Below are positions 26,582-39,071 of a DNA stretch of 64,000 nt, piece by piece. The notes under the pieces were generated by a model. The model saw only the letters and a list, made by a program, of their open reading frames with translations, searched no databases and was not told the origin of the DNA. Position 1 is the first letter of the stretch. Every line of letters begins with the position of its first letter. The translations under genes and the position numbers were made by a program. This DNA comes from an uncultured Candidatus Nitrosopumilus sp. (GTDB lineage: Archaea; Thermoproteota; Nitrososphaeria; Nitrososphaerales; Nitrosopumilaceae): NCBI GenBank assembly GCA_951812645.1, contig CATOSM010000002.1, positions 1 through 64,000 of the forward strand, written 5' to 3'.

Positions 26582-26594
26582 TAATATAATATAT
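26582..26594 (+). promoter_or_regulatory. TATA box of glutamate dehydrogenase
   Basis: TAATATAATATAT is centred about 25 bases before TTG 26613, the expected distance for a leaderless archaeal transcript; this supports the TTG start. Confidence 0.5.
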
Positions 26595-26612
26595 CTCGTT
26601 TTCAAAATCATC

Positions 26613-27887
26613 TTGGTCAAAAATGATCCTTTTGCAAATGCAACCAAGCAAGTCAATGACGCATGTGATATACTGGGAATCAAAGACAAAGAATTGCGTG
26701 AATATCTGGCAATGCCAAATAAAGTTTTGAGGGTGAAAATCCCAGTTAAAATGGATAACGGAAAAATTAGGGTCTTCACAGGTTTTAGAAGTCAGCATAA
26801 CAATGACCGCGGCCCATACAAAGGTGGTATTCGTTACTTTAATCCTGAAGGCGGGGTTGAATACATGGAACGTGAAGTCATGGCTTTATCTTCATGGATG
26901 ACATGGAAATGCGCAATTGTAGATGTCCCACTAGGTGGCGGCAAGGGTGCAATCTATGTTAATCCAAAAACCGAAAAACTCAGTGATGGTGAAATGGAGA
27001 GATTGACAAGACAATTTGCATACAAAATTTCTGAAATCATTGGTCCTGAAAAAGACATTCCGGCACCTGATGTCTACACTACTGGCAGAGAGATGACACA
27101 AATCATGGATACGTTTAGTAAATTAAACGGCAACAAATATTCTCCGGGAGTAATTACCGGCAAACCAATTTCAATGGGCGGCTCACTTGCCAGAAATGTC
27201 GCAACCGGATTGGGTACGGCATATACAGTTAGAGAGGCTGCAAAGACTTTGAAAATTAAATTAAAAGGCGCAAAAGTAGTTTTACAAGGGTTTGGAAATG
27301 CCTCGACATTTGCAGGAGAATACTTGGAAAAAATGGGCGCAAAAATTATCGGTGTTAGTGACTCTAAAGGCTCAATCTCAATTCCAAAAAGTGCCAAAGT
27401 ATCTGCAATTTTGGATCACAAACAAAAGAAAGACTCCGTTCTTGGCTTCCCTGGCAGCAAAAAAATCTCTACCGAGGAATTACTCACCATGAAATGTGAT
27501 GTCTTAGTTCCAGGCGCATTAGAAAATCAAATCAGTGCAAAAATTGCAGATAAACTACAGTGTAAAATTATTGCAGAGGCTGCAAATGGTCCAACTTTGC
27601 CTCAAGCAGACCCAATTATTATGAAAAAGAAAATTCTTGTCGTTCCTGATATCTTGGCAAATTCCGGCGGGGTGTGCATATCCTATCTGGAATGGGTTCA
27701 GAATAACATGGGATACTATTGGACATTCGACGAGGTTGCAAGCAAGATGGAGGCCAACATCACTAAGGGATTCAGAGACGCATATGCACTCAGTAAAAGG
27801 CACAAAATCGATATGAGAAAGGCAACGATGGTATTGGCTGTTGAAAGAGTTCTTGAAGCCTTTAACCAAAAAGGCATCTGGCCATGA
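26613..27887 (+). CDS. gdhA: Glutamate dehydrogenase
   Basis: A 424-residue Glu/Leu/Phe/Val dehydrogenase that interconverts 2-oxoglutarate plus ammonium and glutamate. It has GPYKGGIRY (substrate site), the catalytic segment MTWKCAIVDVPLGGGKGAI, and the coenzyme domain with GFGNAS near 225 and VPDILANSGGV near 345. The length is usual for hexameric archaeal enzymes. TTG 26613 is used as start (MVKNDPFA). In an ammonia oxidiser it is a main entry of ammonium into biomass. Confidence 0.95.
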   Translation: MVKNDPFANATKQVNDACDILGIKDKELREYLAMPNKVLRVKIPVKMDNGKIRVFTGFRSQHNNDRGPYKGGIRYFNPEGGVEYMEREVMALSSWMTWKCAIVDVPLGGGKGAIYVNPKTEKLSDGEMERLTRQFAYKISEIIGPEKDIPAPDVYTTGREMTQIMDTFSKLNGNKYSPGVITGKPISMGGSLARNVATGLGTAYTVREAAKTLKIKLKGAKVVLQGFGNASTFAGEYLEKMGAKIIGVSDSKGSISIPKSAKVSAILDHKQKKDSVLGFPGSKKISTEELLTMKCDVLVPGALENQISAKIADKLQCKIIAEAANGPTLPQADPIIMKKKILVVPDILANSGGVCISYLEWVQNNMGYYWTFDEVASKMEANITKGFRDAYALSKRHKIDMRKATMVLAVERVLEAFNQKGIWP

Positions 27888-27958
27888 CCACTTCAAAATA
27901 ATTCCCTGTTTTGAATAAACCAATAGGTTAATCCGTTACAACTTTCCATGTATTTTTG

Positions 27959-28042
27959 ATGAAAACTGAAACTGCAGAATATCGGAAAGAGACTAAAGAG
28001 AGATTAATCAAAGCTGAATCCATGGATGCTGTGAAGAACTGA
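27959..28042 (+). pseudogene. Truncated start of a gene cut by IS5
   Basis: A 27-codon frame (MKTETAEYRKETKERL...) begins in ordinary genomic sequence and ends at the IS5-like region that follows. It may be the head of a gene interrupted by the insertion. No function can be given. Confidence 0.25.
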
Positions 28043-28059
28043 TCCCAAGACCGACCATT

Positions 28060-28699
28060 CGGGCAGTTTCCGATGACCATTCGGACCTGTTCGTCGCCAA
28101 ACACAGCACGCTTTCATGAAATTTCAAGAACCAAAAGACTCGCAACGGAATGTCATTGTACCGCATCTGCCAAAACCTGCAAGAAATGGAAGGCCAGGAG
28201 GTGACGGCAGAACCGCAATCAACGCAATCATATTTGCACTGGCTACCGGTTGCAGGTGGGCTGACCTGCCTGCACAGTACGGTTCCAAACCATCAGCACA
28301 GAGAGGGTTCCAGGATCTGCAGAAGAGAGGAGTCTGGAAGAGGATTCTGTCTGAACTGATAAAATCTGCACACAGACAAGGCAAAACCCGCCTCCAAAAG
28401 ATATCCGTTGATTCATCATCCATCCATACAAAAACGGGCAACGTGACAGGATATGGCGGGTTCAGGAAGATTCCGCGCACAAAGATTCATGCCGCAGTAG
28501 AGAGCAGCGGATTGCCAATCTCAATTGCGTGCAGCCCTGCAAGCATTCATGACAGCACAAAATTTGCTGATGCCATCGAATCAGTTTCGGATTTTTTAGA
28601 TGGTGACGCAATTAATCAGATTGTGACAGCCTATGCAGACTATCCGGGATTGGTCTACTTGGCACGCATCACGATGTATTGGAGAGTATTGGGATGAGT
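28060..28699 (+). mobile_element. IS5-like element with internally deleted transposase
   Basis: A single 193-codon frame (28116-28697) fuses the transposase N-terminus and central catalytic part (GRPGGDGRTAINAI, GCRWADLPAQYG, VDSSSIHTKTGNVTGYGG, SIHDSTKFAD) directly to the extreme C-terminus (TMYWRVLG). Compared with the other copies about 75 residues between TAYAD and YPGLVYLA are missing, removing the last catalytic segment. The element end reads GTATTGGGATGAGTTG, so it belongs to a slightly different subtype from the 34.8, 52.9 and 60.6 kb copies. It cannot transpose by itself. Confidence 0.75.
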
Positions 28700-28763
28700 T
28701 GAACATAATTGTGAAACAACTGATAACCTGCTATTGTTACAGAATCTTTTTTCTTTTTTTACT

Positions 28764-28967
28764 ATGAAAAAATCCCCTGAGACTTCAAAGTTTGAAGAAA
28801 TAACATCTCAGATAAAGACTCTTTTTATGGAAATGGTTTGTGATACTTTGACAAAAGAAGAACGCACAAAATCAATAACACGTGTGATCCTTGACATTAG
28901 CAATGAGGAACATGCTGAGCATTTAGCAGAATTAATGGCAGATTTACAACAAAAATTAAAAGACTGA
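28764..28967 (+). CDS. Small helical hypothetical protein
   Basis: A 67-residue acidic protein from ATG 28764, entirely helical in character (SKFEEITSQIKTLFMEMVCD and ISNEEHAEHLAELMADLQQK). No family was recognised; it could be a coiled-coil partner or regulator. An upstream TTG would add ten residues. Confidence 0.45.
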   Translation: MKKSPETSKFEEITSQIKTLFMEMVCDTLTKEERTKSITRVILDISNEEHAEHLAELMADLQQKLKD

Positions 28968-29340
28968 AAAAAAGAATAAACCGAAAAATCAAATTCTGAA
29001 TTTGCAAAAGCAACACGAAATACCACTGAACCAATTTAGCAGTTAATCTATTATCGGTAGATGGGAAAGTGCTCGATTCGGATCAAAAAAGCAGCAATCA
29101 TCTTCTCAAATTATTCAGACAGAAAAAGCTTGATGAAAGTGTGCCGTCCCATCAGGCGTGAATCATTCTACAATTATCAATCTTAGATACGAATAGCGTG
29201 ACACAGGAAACATTTGAAAAGATGCATCAAACACTACACAAATAACACGAAAAAGGCTGGGATGCTTGTAACTTCAGTTACCGTGGAAATTGACAAGCCA
29301 AGCAATCCAAGACATTTCTGGCCGGGGCAAAACCCGCAAT
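28968..29340. other. Gene-free stretch
   Basis: No gene or RNA is recognised. The last part of the region leads into a block of about 85 bases (from ~29346) that is nearly identical to 625-708 upstream of the first beta-helix gene. Confidence 0.4.
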
Positions 29341-29409
29341 CCCGGACAGATCAGGCCGGAATGCACCCGCAGCTGGGCCAAAAACAAACGGCCTCTGCGG
29401 AACCAACGG

Positions 29410-29417
29410 TTTATTAA
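29410..29417 (+). promoter_or_regulatory. TATA box for beta-helix paralogue 3
   Basis: TTTATTAA is centred about 27 bases before ATG 29440, as in the two other full-length paralogues. Confidence 0.6.
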
Positions 29418-29439
29418 CCCCACTGATCACATGTATTCC

Positions 29440-31161
29440 ATGAAAAAATTGACCGCCTTACAATATACGATATTTATGGTTGCCGCACTGACCATCCTGA
29501 TTACGGTGCCTTCCGCATATGCTGCCACGCTTGTCCTGGATGCATCATGTCCCAACAAGAACGAGGCCAATGGAACATGTCGGGCTCCTGATGACGGAAA
29601 ATATATCTGGCTAATGCCCGCAATTAGAAACGCACAACCGGGTGATACCATATCCATCCTAAATGGAACTTATGATAAGGATCGTAACCAAATAGTAATC
29701 AGCAAGCCGTTGACAATCCAGTCTGCATCTGCAAGCGACAGGGTGACCTTTAGCGGACCGGTCAATCTCAGAATATCTTCCGATGATGTTACCATAAAAG
29801 GCATTACCTTTAAGAATACCACAAAAAATGTGCCTAGCACCGATACCCCTGCACCTGTAATTACCCTTGCCAACGGCCTGTCTGACGTAACAATACACAA
29901 CAACACGTTTAGGGATACCAACGGACACGGAATAAGAATCGAACTAAGGCCGCAAACTCCATTACCAATGGAAAACCTGACCGTGTCAGACAATGTGTTT
30001 AAGAACATTGGAACATTTACTGCGCCACATCATCCTTGGAGGGCCGAAAAAAACTTTACTGCAATACACCTTGTTGGTAACCATGCAGGCCCGGCCTTGG
30101 GAATAAACAATTCCAAAATTATCGGCAACACCATTGATACTACGACAGGTTACGGGATAGGCCTGGGCAATGCCAAAAATATCCTGGTGCAAAACAACAC
30201 AATCTCAAACGTTCCTGCAAATGGAATTCAAGTTGCATTAGGCGGCGACAATATAAAGATCCTCGACAATCGCATACATAACGCAAACTCCGCAGTAGGG
30301 CATAACCAAGTCCCTGAAGACGAACGCAAGGGAGGAGCCGTTGTCTTTTGGACGGCAGGCGGCCTGACCAACATTGTCTTTAGCAACAACACCATCTCTG
30401 GCGGCAACAACGGGCTTGTCTATTGTGGAGGAATATGTAAGGGAGTAAATCTGCGTCTTTTGGCAGATGCCAGAAATAATTTGGACGCACTCAATGCAAC
30501 ACGGGATACCGACAGGACAAACACGTTTACCCATAACACCTTTGACAACGTAAAGGGCTTTGACATTGTCAATACGGCACTTGGCACGCTGGTTGCAACC
30601 AACAACTATCACGGAGAGGCAGAGCCTGACTTTACAAAAATATTGGACGGCGACATACGCTACAATCCCTACTATAATGATCCGGAACGCAGGGTGCTGG
30701 TAGATGACGGCAAGGGGCCGGTACAAAAGTCAACTGCACAGCTTGACGTATCACCGGTGTGTTCCATATCCCTTGGAAGCTACATCATGGACTTTGCAGA
30801 CGCAAAATACGGCGCCACGTCCAGTATTGTAGAAAACCAAATCAAAAATGCCGGCAACCGGGATCTTGATGCAATAAAGTTTACCTCTACCGGATGGGAA
30901 AAGCCTGACGGCTCTGCCCTTCCTGATGCCGTATCCAGGGTCGGCACCGATGTCACCAGTTCGGCATCCTATGCCCCCATCACCACTGCTCCGGCCGGCA
31001 TCAACTTTGACAATCGCAACTTTACCGGATCAAACGCGCTTCCAGGCCCAAGTTCCTCCGACTCTGCACGGGTCGGCTTTGTGCTTGACCTTACCGGCGT
31101 TGCAACGGGTGCCGATGTCACCATCACGGAATCCGTAACGTACTCTGCAACCTGCAGCTAG
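29440..31161 (+). CDS. Secreted right-handed beta-helix surface protein (paralogue 3)
   Basis: A 573-residue exported protein from ATG 29440 (MKKLTALQYTIF...). The signal peptide ends near SAYAA. A parallel beta-helix with Asn-ladder rungs covers about residues 60-380, and the C-terminal ~150 residues (PVCSISLGSY through YSATCS) are very close to those of the 709 gene and the 23450 fragment, while the middle is clearly more diverged. The frame is open far upstream (to 29290) through non-coding-like sequence; the TATA position and paralogue alignment fix the start. Patchwise similarity suggests gene conversion between copies. The function is unknown. Confidence 0.8.
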   Translation: MKKLTALQYTIFMVAALTILITVPSAYAATLVLDASCPNKNEANGTCRAPDDGKYIWLMPAIRNAQPGDTISILNGTYDKDRNQIVISKPLTIQSASASDRVTFSGPVNLRISSDDVTIKGITFKNTTKNVPSTDTPAPVITLANGLSDVTIHNNTFRDTNGHGIRIELRPQTPLPMENLTVSDNVFKNIGTFTAPHHPWRAEKNFTAIHLVGNHAGPALGINNSKIIGNTIDTTTGYGIGLGNAKNILVQNNTISNVPANGIQVALGGDNIKILDNRIHNANSAVGHNQVPEDERKGGAVVFWTAGGLTNIVFSNNTISGGNNGLVYCGGICKGVNLRLLADARNNLDALNATRDTDRTNTFTHNTFDNVKGFDIVNTALGTLVATNNYHGEAEPDFTKILDGDIRYNPYYNDPERRVLVDDGKGPVQKSTAQLDVSPVCSISLGSYIMDFADAKYGATSSIVENQIKNAGNRDLDAIKFTSTGWEKPDGSALPDAVSRVGTDVTSSASYAPITTAPAGINFDNRNFTGSNALPGPSSSDSARVGFVLDLTGVATGADVTITESVTYSATCS

Positions 31162-31273
31162 GAATCCGACTTCATGGCCCCAAGGTACGGCGGCATTGCC
31201 GCAACGGCAGTCATTCTTTGCCATGGTGCCGATCCCATAATAGGATACATTACGGACTCGGGAAAAACATAAC

Positions 31274-31385
31274 CGACTCATTCCAATACATCATGCATGC
31301 CAGGCAGGACTAATCCATGATGATTCCCAGTTCCTTTCGTATCCTGCTGCAATTCTATAAAGCCCGCATTTGAGCCATGATTCAG
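31274..31385 (-). mobile_element. Short IS5 end remnant
   Basis: The sequence starting CGACTCATTCCAATACATCA and including CATGCCAGGCAGGACTAATC and AAAGCCCGCATTTGAGCCA aligns to the 3' end of IS5 copies. About 110 bases remain with internal deletions. Confidence 0.55.
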
Positions 31386-31610
31386 GGGAATTAAATAATT
31401 GTAATAATATGCATCTTTGAAATAATGTATATTCTTCTTTTGTTGACATCCTTTTTACAATAATATGTTAACTAACAAACTCCATTTTCAACGCACAATT
31501 TTAGATTTATTTGTTCAAACTTGAAATTTTTTATTTAAAGAAAGTGTACAAATTTTAACAAATTAACTTTATAGAAATCACCTATCTAAATTATAGAATA
31601 TTTGCACTGA

Positions 31611-34592
<2,982 letters not shown>

Positions 34593-34629
34593 CTATTTCT
34601 AATTTTTTCTTATTTTACTTGTTGAAAAA

Positions 34630-34829
34630 TCAAGCTGGGGTATTGCCTGTAACTACTCCAACCCTCCATGGGTGAAACGAACAATAGTAATTGCATGCTA
34701 CAGATTCTTCAAAGGTAAATTCAAATCTATCTCCTGTATTTAGTGGAGCGCTGTTGAACAAACCGGTTACGTTTCCAAATTTGTCTTGACTTTGGATATC
34801 GTGTGGAACTTAACCTTCATTTATCCATG
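34630..34829 (-). pseudogene. Blue-copper (plastocyanin-like) protein, C-terminal relic cut by IS5
   Basis: Minus-strand translation up to the IS5 border reads WINEG-stop-VPHDIQSQDKFGNV, then GDRFEFTFEES and CNYYCSFHPWRVG before the stop at 34630. These are the His, Cys and His ligand segments of type-1 copper cupredoxins, a family strongly expanded in ammonia-oxidising archaea. An in-frame TAA precedes VPHD and the N-terminal half is replaced by IS5, so the gene is dead. No clear N-terminal half is visible on the far side of the IS. Confidence 0.65.
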
Positions 34830-35704
34830 AACTTATCCTAAAACCCTCCAATACATCATGACGCATGCCAGATACACAAATCCAAGACAGTTGTCACAGT
34901 TCCTTTCGTACCTGACTGCCGTCCCGTGAAGCCCGCACCTGGGCCAGGCAAGGAACCGCTCTACGACAAACCTTGTCTTGCCATAATGCTTTTGATTCCT
35001 GTTTTGTGCAACGTTCCTTGAGTTCCTTTTGTATGGAATGCAACGGTCAATCCCATGGGATCTCAGATAGTCTCTGATGTATGCCGCATCGTATCCCCTG
35101 TCGGCATACGCTGAGATGATCTCCCGTATCAAACCGTCACCTGCAGGTTCTGAGATGTTCTCCAACACATCAATGAATTTCGTACTGTCATGGACATTTG
35201 CAGGGCTGGACCTGATTGGGATTGGCAGTCCTGTCCCGTCTACTGCAGCGTGAATCTTTGTGCCCAGGATCTTCCTGAACCCGTCATATCCTGTTTTGTC
35301 CCCCCTTTTTTGGCGGCAATTGACGATGAATCAATCGATATTTTTCCAGGCTGGTTTTTCCCTGCCTGTGTGCGGATTTTATCAGTCCTGACAGAATCCT
35401 TTTCCATATTCCCTTTTGCCGCAGCTCTGAGAATCTCAGATGCGCGGTGGATTTTGAACCGTATCTGTCCGGCATGTCTGCCCACCTGCAGCCGGTTGTT
35501 AGGACAAACAATATTCCGTTGATTGTGTTTCTGTCATTGCATCCTGGCCTTCCGGTTTTTGCAGGCTTTGGGAGATGTGATGCAACCGTCTTCCATTGAG
35601 TGTCTGACATTTCTTTGTGAATCATGAAAGATACGTCAGCAGGGTCATTCTTAGATCCCGATTGTCATGAATTGTTTACAAAATGATCGGTTTTAGGATG
35701 AGTT
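34830..35704 (-). mobile_element. IS5-family element, full length, copy A
   Basis: 875 bp bounded by AACTTATCCTAAAACC and GGTTTTAGGATGAGTT (one mismatch in the inverted repeat). The transposase is in two frames: ORF1 (MIHKEMSDTQW..., start 35625) and ORF2 (DGFRKILGTKIH...MMYWRVLG, ending 34833), meeting at A6G6 near 35306-35317, where a -1 slip would join them. ORF1 has lost one T (in the run 35340-35345) relative to copy B and is frameshifted before the slip site, so the copy is probably inactive. It interrupts a cupredoxin gene. Confidence 0.85.
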
Positions 35705-36232
35705 GATGCAACTTTGGTGTCTGTGGTAATTTCTAGATTCAATGGTTGGTAAAATCACTACCTGACACATCAAAATTCCCGTTAGGAACGAATACTTGTG
35801 CTTCTTTAGCCTCTGCAATCCCCTCACATGTTGATTCGATCACAATCGCTCCACTTTAATTAAAAATTCAATTGCATCAAGAGATTCTGATTCTGAAATG
35901 ATACCTTGACTGTGGCTATGATTTGAAACGTTGCATAGAAATTCTTGAAGGTTACATGAAAGCATCTGGTACGAATCCTGATCATCGTGTGTAAGGCGGC
36001 ATGCATTCATTTCTTATCCAACATGATTCAGGATTGATGTGGCATGTTCTTACAGAACAACTCCTATCTCAAGTTTTCCATGGTTTCTTGCCTGATGAGG
36101 ATCTAAAATTCCAAACTGCTGATGTTACTGTGATCTTGTCTGCCTCGTAGGGTTCTGATTTTAACGAACATGATTGTCAAAATTGAAATTCAATTAATCC
36201 TTTGAAATATCTCTTTTCATAATAATGTTCAA
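35705..36232. other. Decayed region with unassigned gene pieces
   Basis: Short coding-like pieces occur without an intact frame: on the plus strand CGYDLKRCIEILEGYMKASG (about 35911-35970), on the minus strand AKEAQVFVPNGNFDVSGSDF (about 35750-35815). Neither is recognised. Probably remains of genes next to the IS5 insertion. Confidence 0.35.
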
Positions 36233-36629
36233 TGAATTCCCCTGGAATCCATCCAGCAAAAAACGGCGGTTAAACAAGTGACGACCAATTCTGCCGTGTC
36301 CGTTGATTCTACTGTAACTGCAACCGATGCTGCAAAAATGATGGATGACACTGGCGTTGGCGCAATTGTTGTTTTGGAAAATAATGTCACTGTCGGAATT
36401 GTCACTGATAGGGATTTTGCAATTAAGATCACGGCTCATTCTTATCCCATTGATGCTTCCTACCGAACGAATGATGTCTTCTCTGATTTCAATAGATCCA
36501 AACTCTGATCCATGGACTGCATCTGATCCAGTGTCTAGAAATGTTAGAAAACTGCCTGTAATTGATGATGACAAGGCAGTCGCAATAATCACTTCTAGTG
36601 ACTCAGCCAAGCATATTGCAGATCACTAG
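36233..36629 (+). pseudogene. CBS-domain protein, frameshifted
   Basis: The first frame gives ATDAAKMMDDTGVGAIVVLE and VGIVTDRDFAIKITAHSYP, one CBS motif; after about 36460 the match continues in another frame as SIDPNSDPWTASDPVSRNVR and KLPVIDDDKAVAIITSSDSA, the second CBS motif. Two CBS repeats normally bind adenosyl ligands. The frame change and lack of a good start indicate a pseudogene; a sequencing error is the alternative. Confidence 0.6.
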
Positions 36630-36729
36630 GAATTGTTTTGATTGTGCTCAAAACGTGCCAGTTTTCTTAATTCCTACCTTGTATGGTGGGAAAAGATTAT
36701 TATAATTTGAAGCGTCTTTTTTGTTTATA

Positions 36730-37080
36730 ATGGCAACTGAGCAAACACAAAAAATGGTCACAGTTACCGCAAAAGCTGCTGAAAAAATCCATGAATTCAT
36801 GAAGGAAGAAGCAGAATCTCCTGAATACCTTAGAGTATATGTCCAAGGTGGAGGCTGTTCTGGTTTATCCTATGGAATGGGATTTGAAAAAGCACCAGAA
36901 GAAGATGACATTGTCTTGGAAGAAAATGGCGTCAAACTTCTAGTTGATAGCTACAGCGTTGATCATTTGCAAGGTGCAAACGTAGACTATGTTGAAAGCC
37001 TAATGGGCTCTGGATTCAAAATTAACAATCCAAATGTTACAAAATCCTGTTCATGTGGTCACTCATTTAGCACAGAGTAA
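36730..37080 (+). CDS. Iron-sulfur cluster assembly A-type carrier (IscA/ErpA/HesB)
   Basis: A 116-residue A-type Fe-S carrier from ATG 36730. The three conserved Cys are present: one in GGGCSGLSYGM (~41) and two in SCSCGHSF near the C-terminus. VYVQGGGCSG and VDYVESLMGSGFKINNPN are standard for the family. It delivers clusters to apo-proteins in the cytoplasm. A TTG at 36721 could extend it by three residues. Monocistronic by spacing (159 bases to dnaG). Confidence 0.92.
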   Translation: MATEQTQKMVTVTAKAAEKIHEFMKEEAESPEYLRVYVQGGGCSGLSYGMGFEKAPEEDDIVLEENGVKLLVDSYSVDHLQGANVDYVESLMGSGFKINNPNVTKSCSCGHSFSTE

Positions 37081-37222
37081 ACAAAGGTTCATTATTTTTC
37101 ATTTTTAGGTCATTTCCTAGCCTTTGCTATTGTGAGCATATTCTTGAAAAATCCCATATTTTTGACACAAATTTTTGCGATACCCTCATATATCACAGGT
37201 AGAAAGTCAGATTATGATAATA

Positions 37223-37230
37223 AAGGAGAT
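37223..37230 (+). promoter_or_regulatory. Shine-Dalgarno site for dnaG
   Basis: AAGGAGAT ends nine bases before ATG 37240, one of the clearest ribosome-binding sites in the window; it fixes the dnaG start and shows that this mRNA has a leader. Confidence 0.6.
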
Positions 37231-37239
37231 GAATAGTTT

Positions 37240-38382
37240 ATGCCTCAATCAGGAATTGTCAAGTATCACGTTAAGCTTTCCTATGAAGTCGATGGACTTG
37301 TTGAAAGAGCAGATATAATCGGAGCCATCTTTGGACAGACAGAAGGTCTGTTAGGTCCTGAGATGAATTTGAATGAGCTGCAACGGGTTTCTAAAGTGGG
37401 CCGTATAGAGGTCAATGCAAAATCTACCTCTAATACTACTAACGGTGACGCATTAATCCCGATGAGTACTGACATTGATACCTGTGCATTAATTGCCGCA
37501 GGCATTGAGAGTATTGACAAAGTTGGTCCGTTTGACTGTGCATTCAAATTAGAAGCAATTGATGATGTACGGGCTGCAAAGAAAGATGATATTGTAAAAC
37601 GTGCAAAAGAAATCAAGCAAAAATGGGCAACTAAAACTGTCAGTGAAGGCGAAAGTATGCTAAATGACGTTCATCAAGGCGATGGCGCAAAATTATCTAC
37701 ATATGGTCCATCAAAACTAACTTGCAGCTCCGGAGCCTTTGGTTCTAGCTGGCTAATTCTAGTTGAAGGAAGAGCTGATGTCATTAATCTTCTAAGGGCA
37801 GGATATGATAATGTGCTTGCAATAGAAGGTGCAAAAATTGACGAATCCATCAAAGAATTATGTAACAAAAAGGACACTGTCGTTGCATTCCTTGACGGTG
37901 ATAGGGCAGGCGGATTCATTCTCAAAGAACTCAAATCTGTAGTTACTCTGGATTATGAGCTTCAAGCAGACAACGGCGTTGAAGTTGAAGAGCTGACTCC
38001 TCAAAGAATTGACGAAATTCTAAAACCTGTTGCTGATGAAATTAGAGATGGAAAACCTGCACCTCAACTAAAAAGTGAGGATGATAAGCCTGTTGCAGAA
38101 ATGGCAGCAAAAGTATTTCCCAACCTCAATGAGACTCTTGAAGCAGTTGCATTAGACGGTGATCAAAATGAGATTTTCAAAGTTCCTATTAGCGAGGTTG
38201 TAAGCAAGCTATCTTCCCAATCTGGAATCAAGTATTTGCTATTAGACGGAATTATCACTCAAAGACTTTTAGAAGGCGCCAAAAATGCCGGTGTTGAATG
38301 TGTAATTGGACACAGAGTTGCAAAATTGTCAAACCCTGACGGAATGACGCTCAAAACATTTGGTGATTTGGGCGTATCTTAG
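37240..38382 (+). CDS. dnaG: Archaeal DnaG-type primase
   Basis: A 380-residue archaeal DnaG. The N-terminal region (VKYHVKLSYEVDGLVERADI, GAIFGQTEGLLG) and the Toprim domain (LVEGRADVINLLRAGYDN at ~175, Asp-x-Asp in VVAFLDGDRAGG) are typical. Archaeal DnaG associates with the exosome in several species and can synthesise primers in vitro. It is followed after five bases by ribK, so the two are probably one transcript. Confidence 0.93.
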   Translation: MPQSGIVKYHVKLSYEVDGLVERADIIGAIFGQTEGLLGPEMNLNELQRVSKVGRIEVNAKSTSNTTNGDALIPMSTDIDTCALIAAGIESIDKVGPFDCAFKLEAIDDVRAAKKDDIVKRAKEIKQKWATKTVSEGESMLNDVHQGDGAKLSTYGPSKLTCSSGAFGSSWLILVEGRADVINLLRAGYDNVLAIEGAKIDESIKELCNKKDTVVAFLDGDRAGGFILKELKSVVTLDYELQADNGVEVEELTPQRIDEILKPVADEIRDGKPAPQLKSEDDKPVAEMAAKVFPNLNETLEAVALDGDQNEIFKVPISEVVSKLSSQSGIKYLLLDGIITQRLLEGAKNAGVECVIGHRVAKLSNPDGMTLKTFGDLGVS

Positions 38383-38387
38383 AATAG

Positions 38388-39071
38388 ATGCCTGAACTAA
38401 AAATCCAACATATTCCAACCCTCTCATACCTACTTTCAAAAGGTGCCAAACACAACCATGTTTCTATCACCACCTCTTCCTTGGGAAAAAATATCAAAAA
38501 ATCACAACAAGCAGCGTCCAAACATCTCGTTGAATTAGAACAGAATCAATTCATTGAAAGAATAATCAGCGGGCGAAACATCTCAGTCAAGATTACTTCG
38601 AAAGGCTATTCTGAAATGGTGAAATTATCCTCCATATTGCAAAAAAGTCTGGATTCTTCCCCATCCCATGTTGAATTGAAGGGTACGCTGGTTTCTGGAA
38701 TGGGTGAGGGTGCATACTATATGGGATTAAAAGGATACACAAAGCAATTTCGAACTAAAATTGGCTATGTGCCTTATCCTGGAACTCTTAATGTGAGATT
38801 AGATCAAAAAATCCATCAAGAAGCAATTAAGCAGTTTGAAACTTTGGAGGGTGTCAAAATTAAGAGTTTTTCTGATGGAACGAGAACTTACGGTTGGGTA
38901 AAATGCTTTCGTGCAAAACTAAACAGTTCTACAAGCTGCGAATTAATCATTCTTGAACGCACTCATCACGATGATTCCATAATGGAACTGATCTCAAAAT
39001 CTTCTTTGAGAAAAACAGCAAAACTAAAGGACGGTTCCAAAATCTCAGTCAAAATTCCAATAAATTCCTAA
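38388..39071 (+). CDS. ribK: CTP-dependent riboflavin kinase with N-terminal HTH (RbkR type)
   Basis: A 227-residue protein. Residues ~1-85 are a winged helix (SLGKNIKKSQQAASKHLVEL, then a wing NISVKITSKGY). The rest is the archaeal riboflavin kinase domain (GMGEGAYYMGLKGYTKQF, VPYPGTLNVRL), which makes FMN from riboflavin with CTP. HTH fusions of this kind (RbkR) also repress riboflavin genes. It starts five bases after dnaG and its 3' end overlaps the convergent FAD synthase gene by four bases. Confidence 0.9.
   Translation: MPELKIQHIPTLSYLLSKGAKHNHVSITTSSLGKNIKKSQQAASKHLVELEQNQFIERIISGRNISVKITSKGYSEMVKLSSILQKSLDSSPSHVELKGTLVSGMGEGAYYMGLKGYTKQFRTKIGYVPYPGTLNVRLDQKIHQEAIKQFETLEGVKIKSFSDGTRTYGWVKCFRAKLNSSTSCELIILERTHHDDSIMELISKSSLRKTAKLKDGSKISVKIPINS

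Noticed and set aside
29290-29439. Extending the third beta-helix gene to 29290
   Set aside because: The added residues are not a signal peptide, and the region is a conserved upstream block containing the TATA box.
34830-35704. Target-site duplications for IS5 copies
   Set aside because: Copy A could have ATG on both sides, but copies B and C show no matching flanks, so I make no claim.
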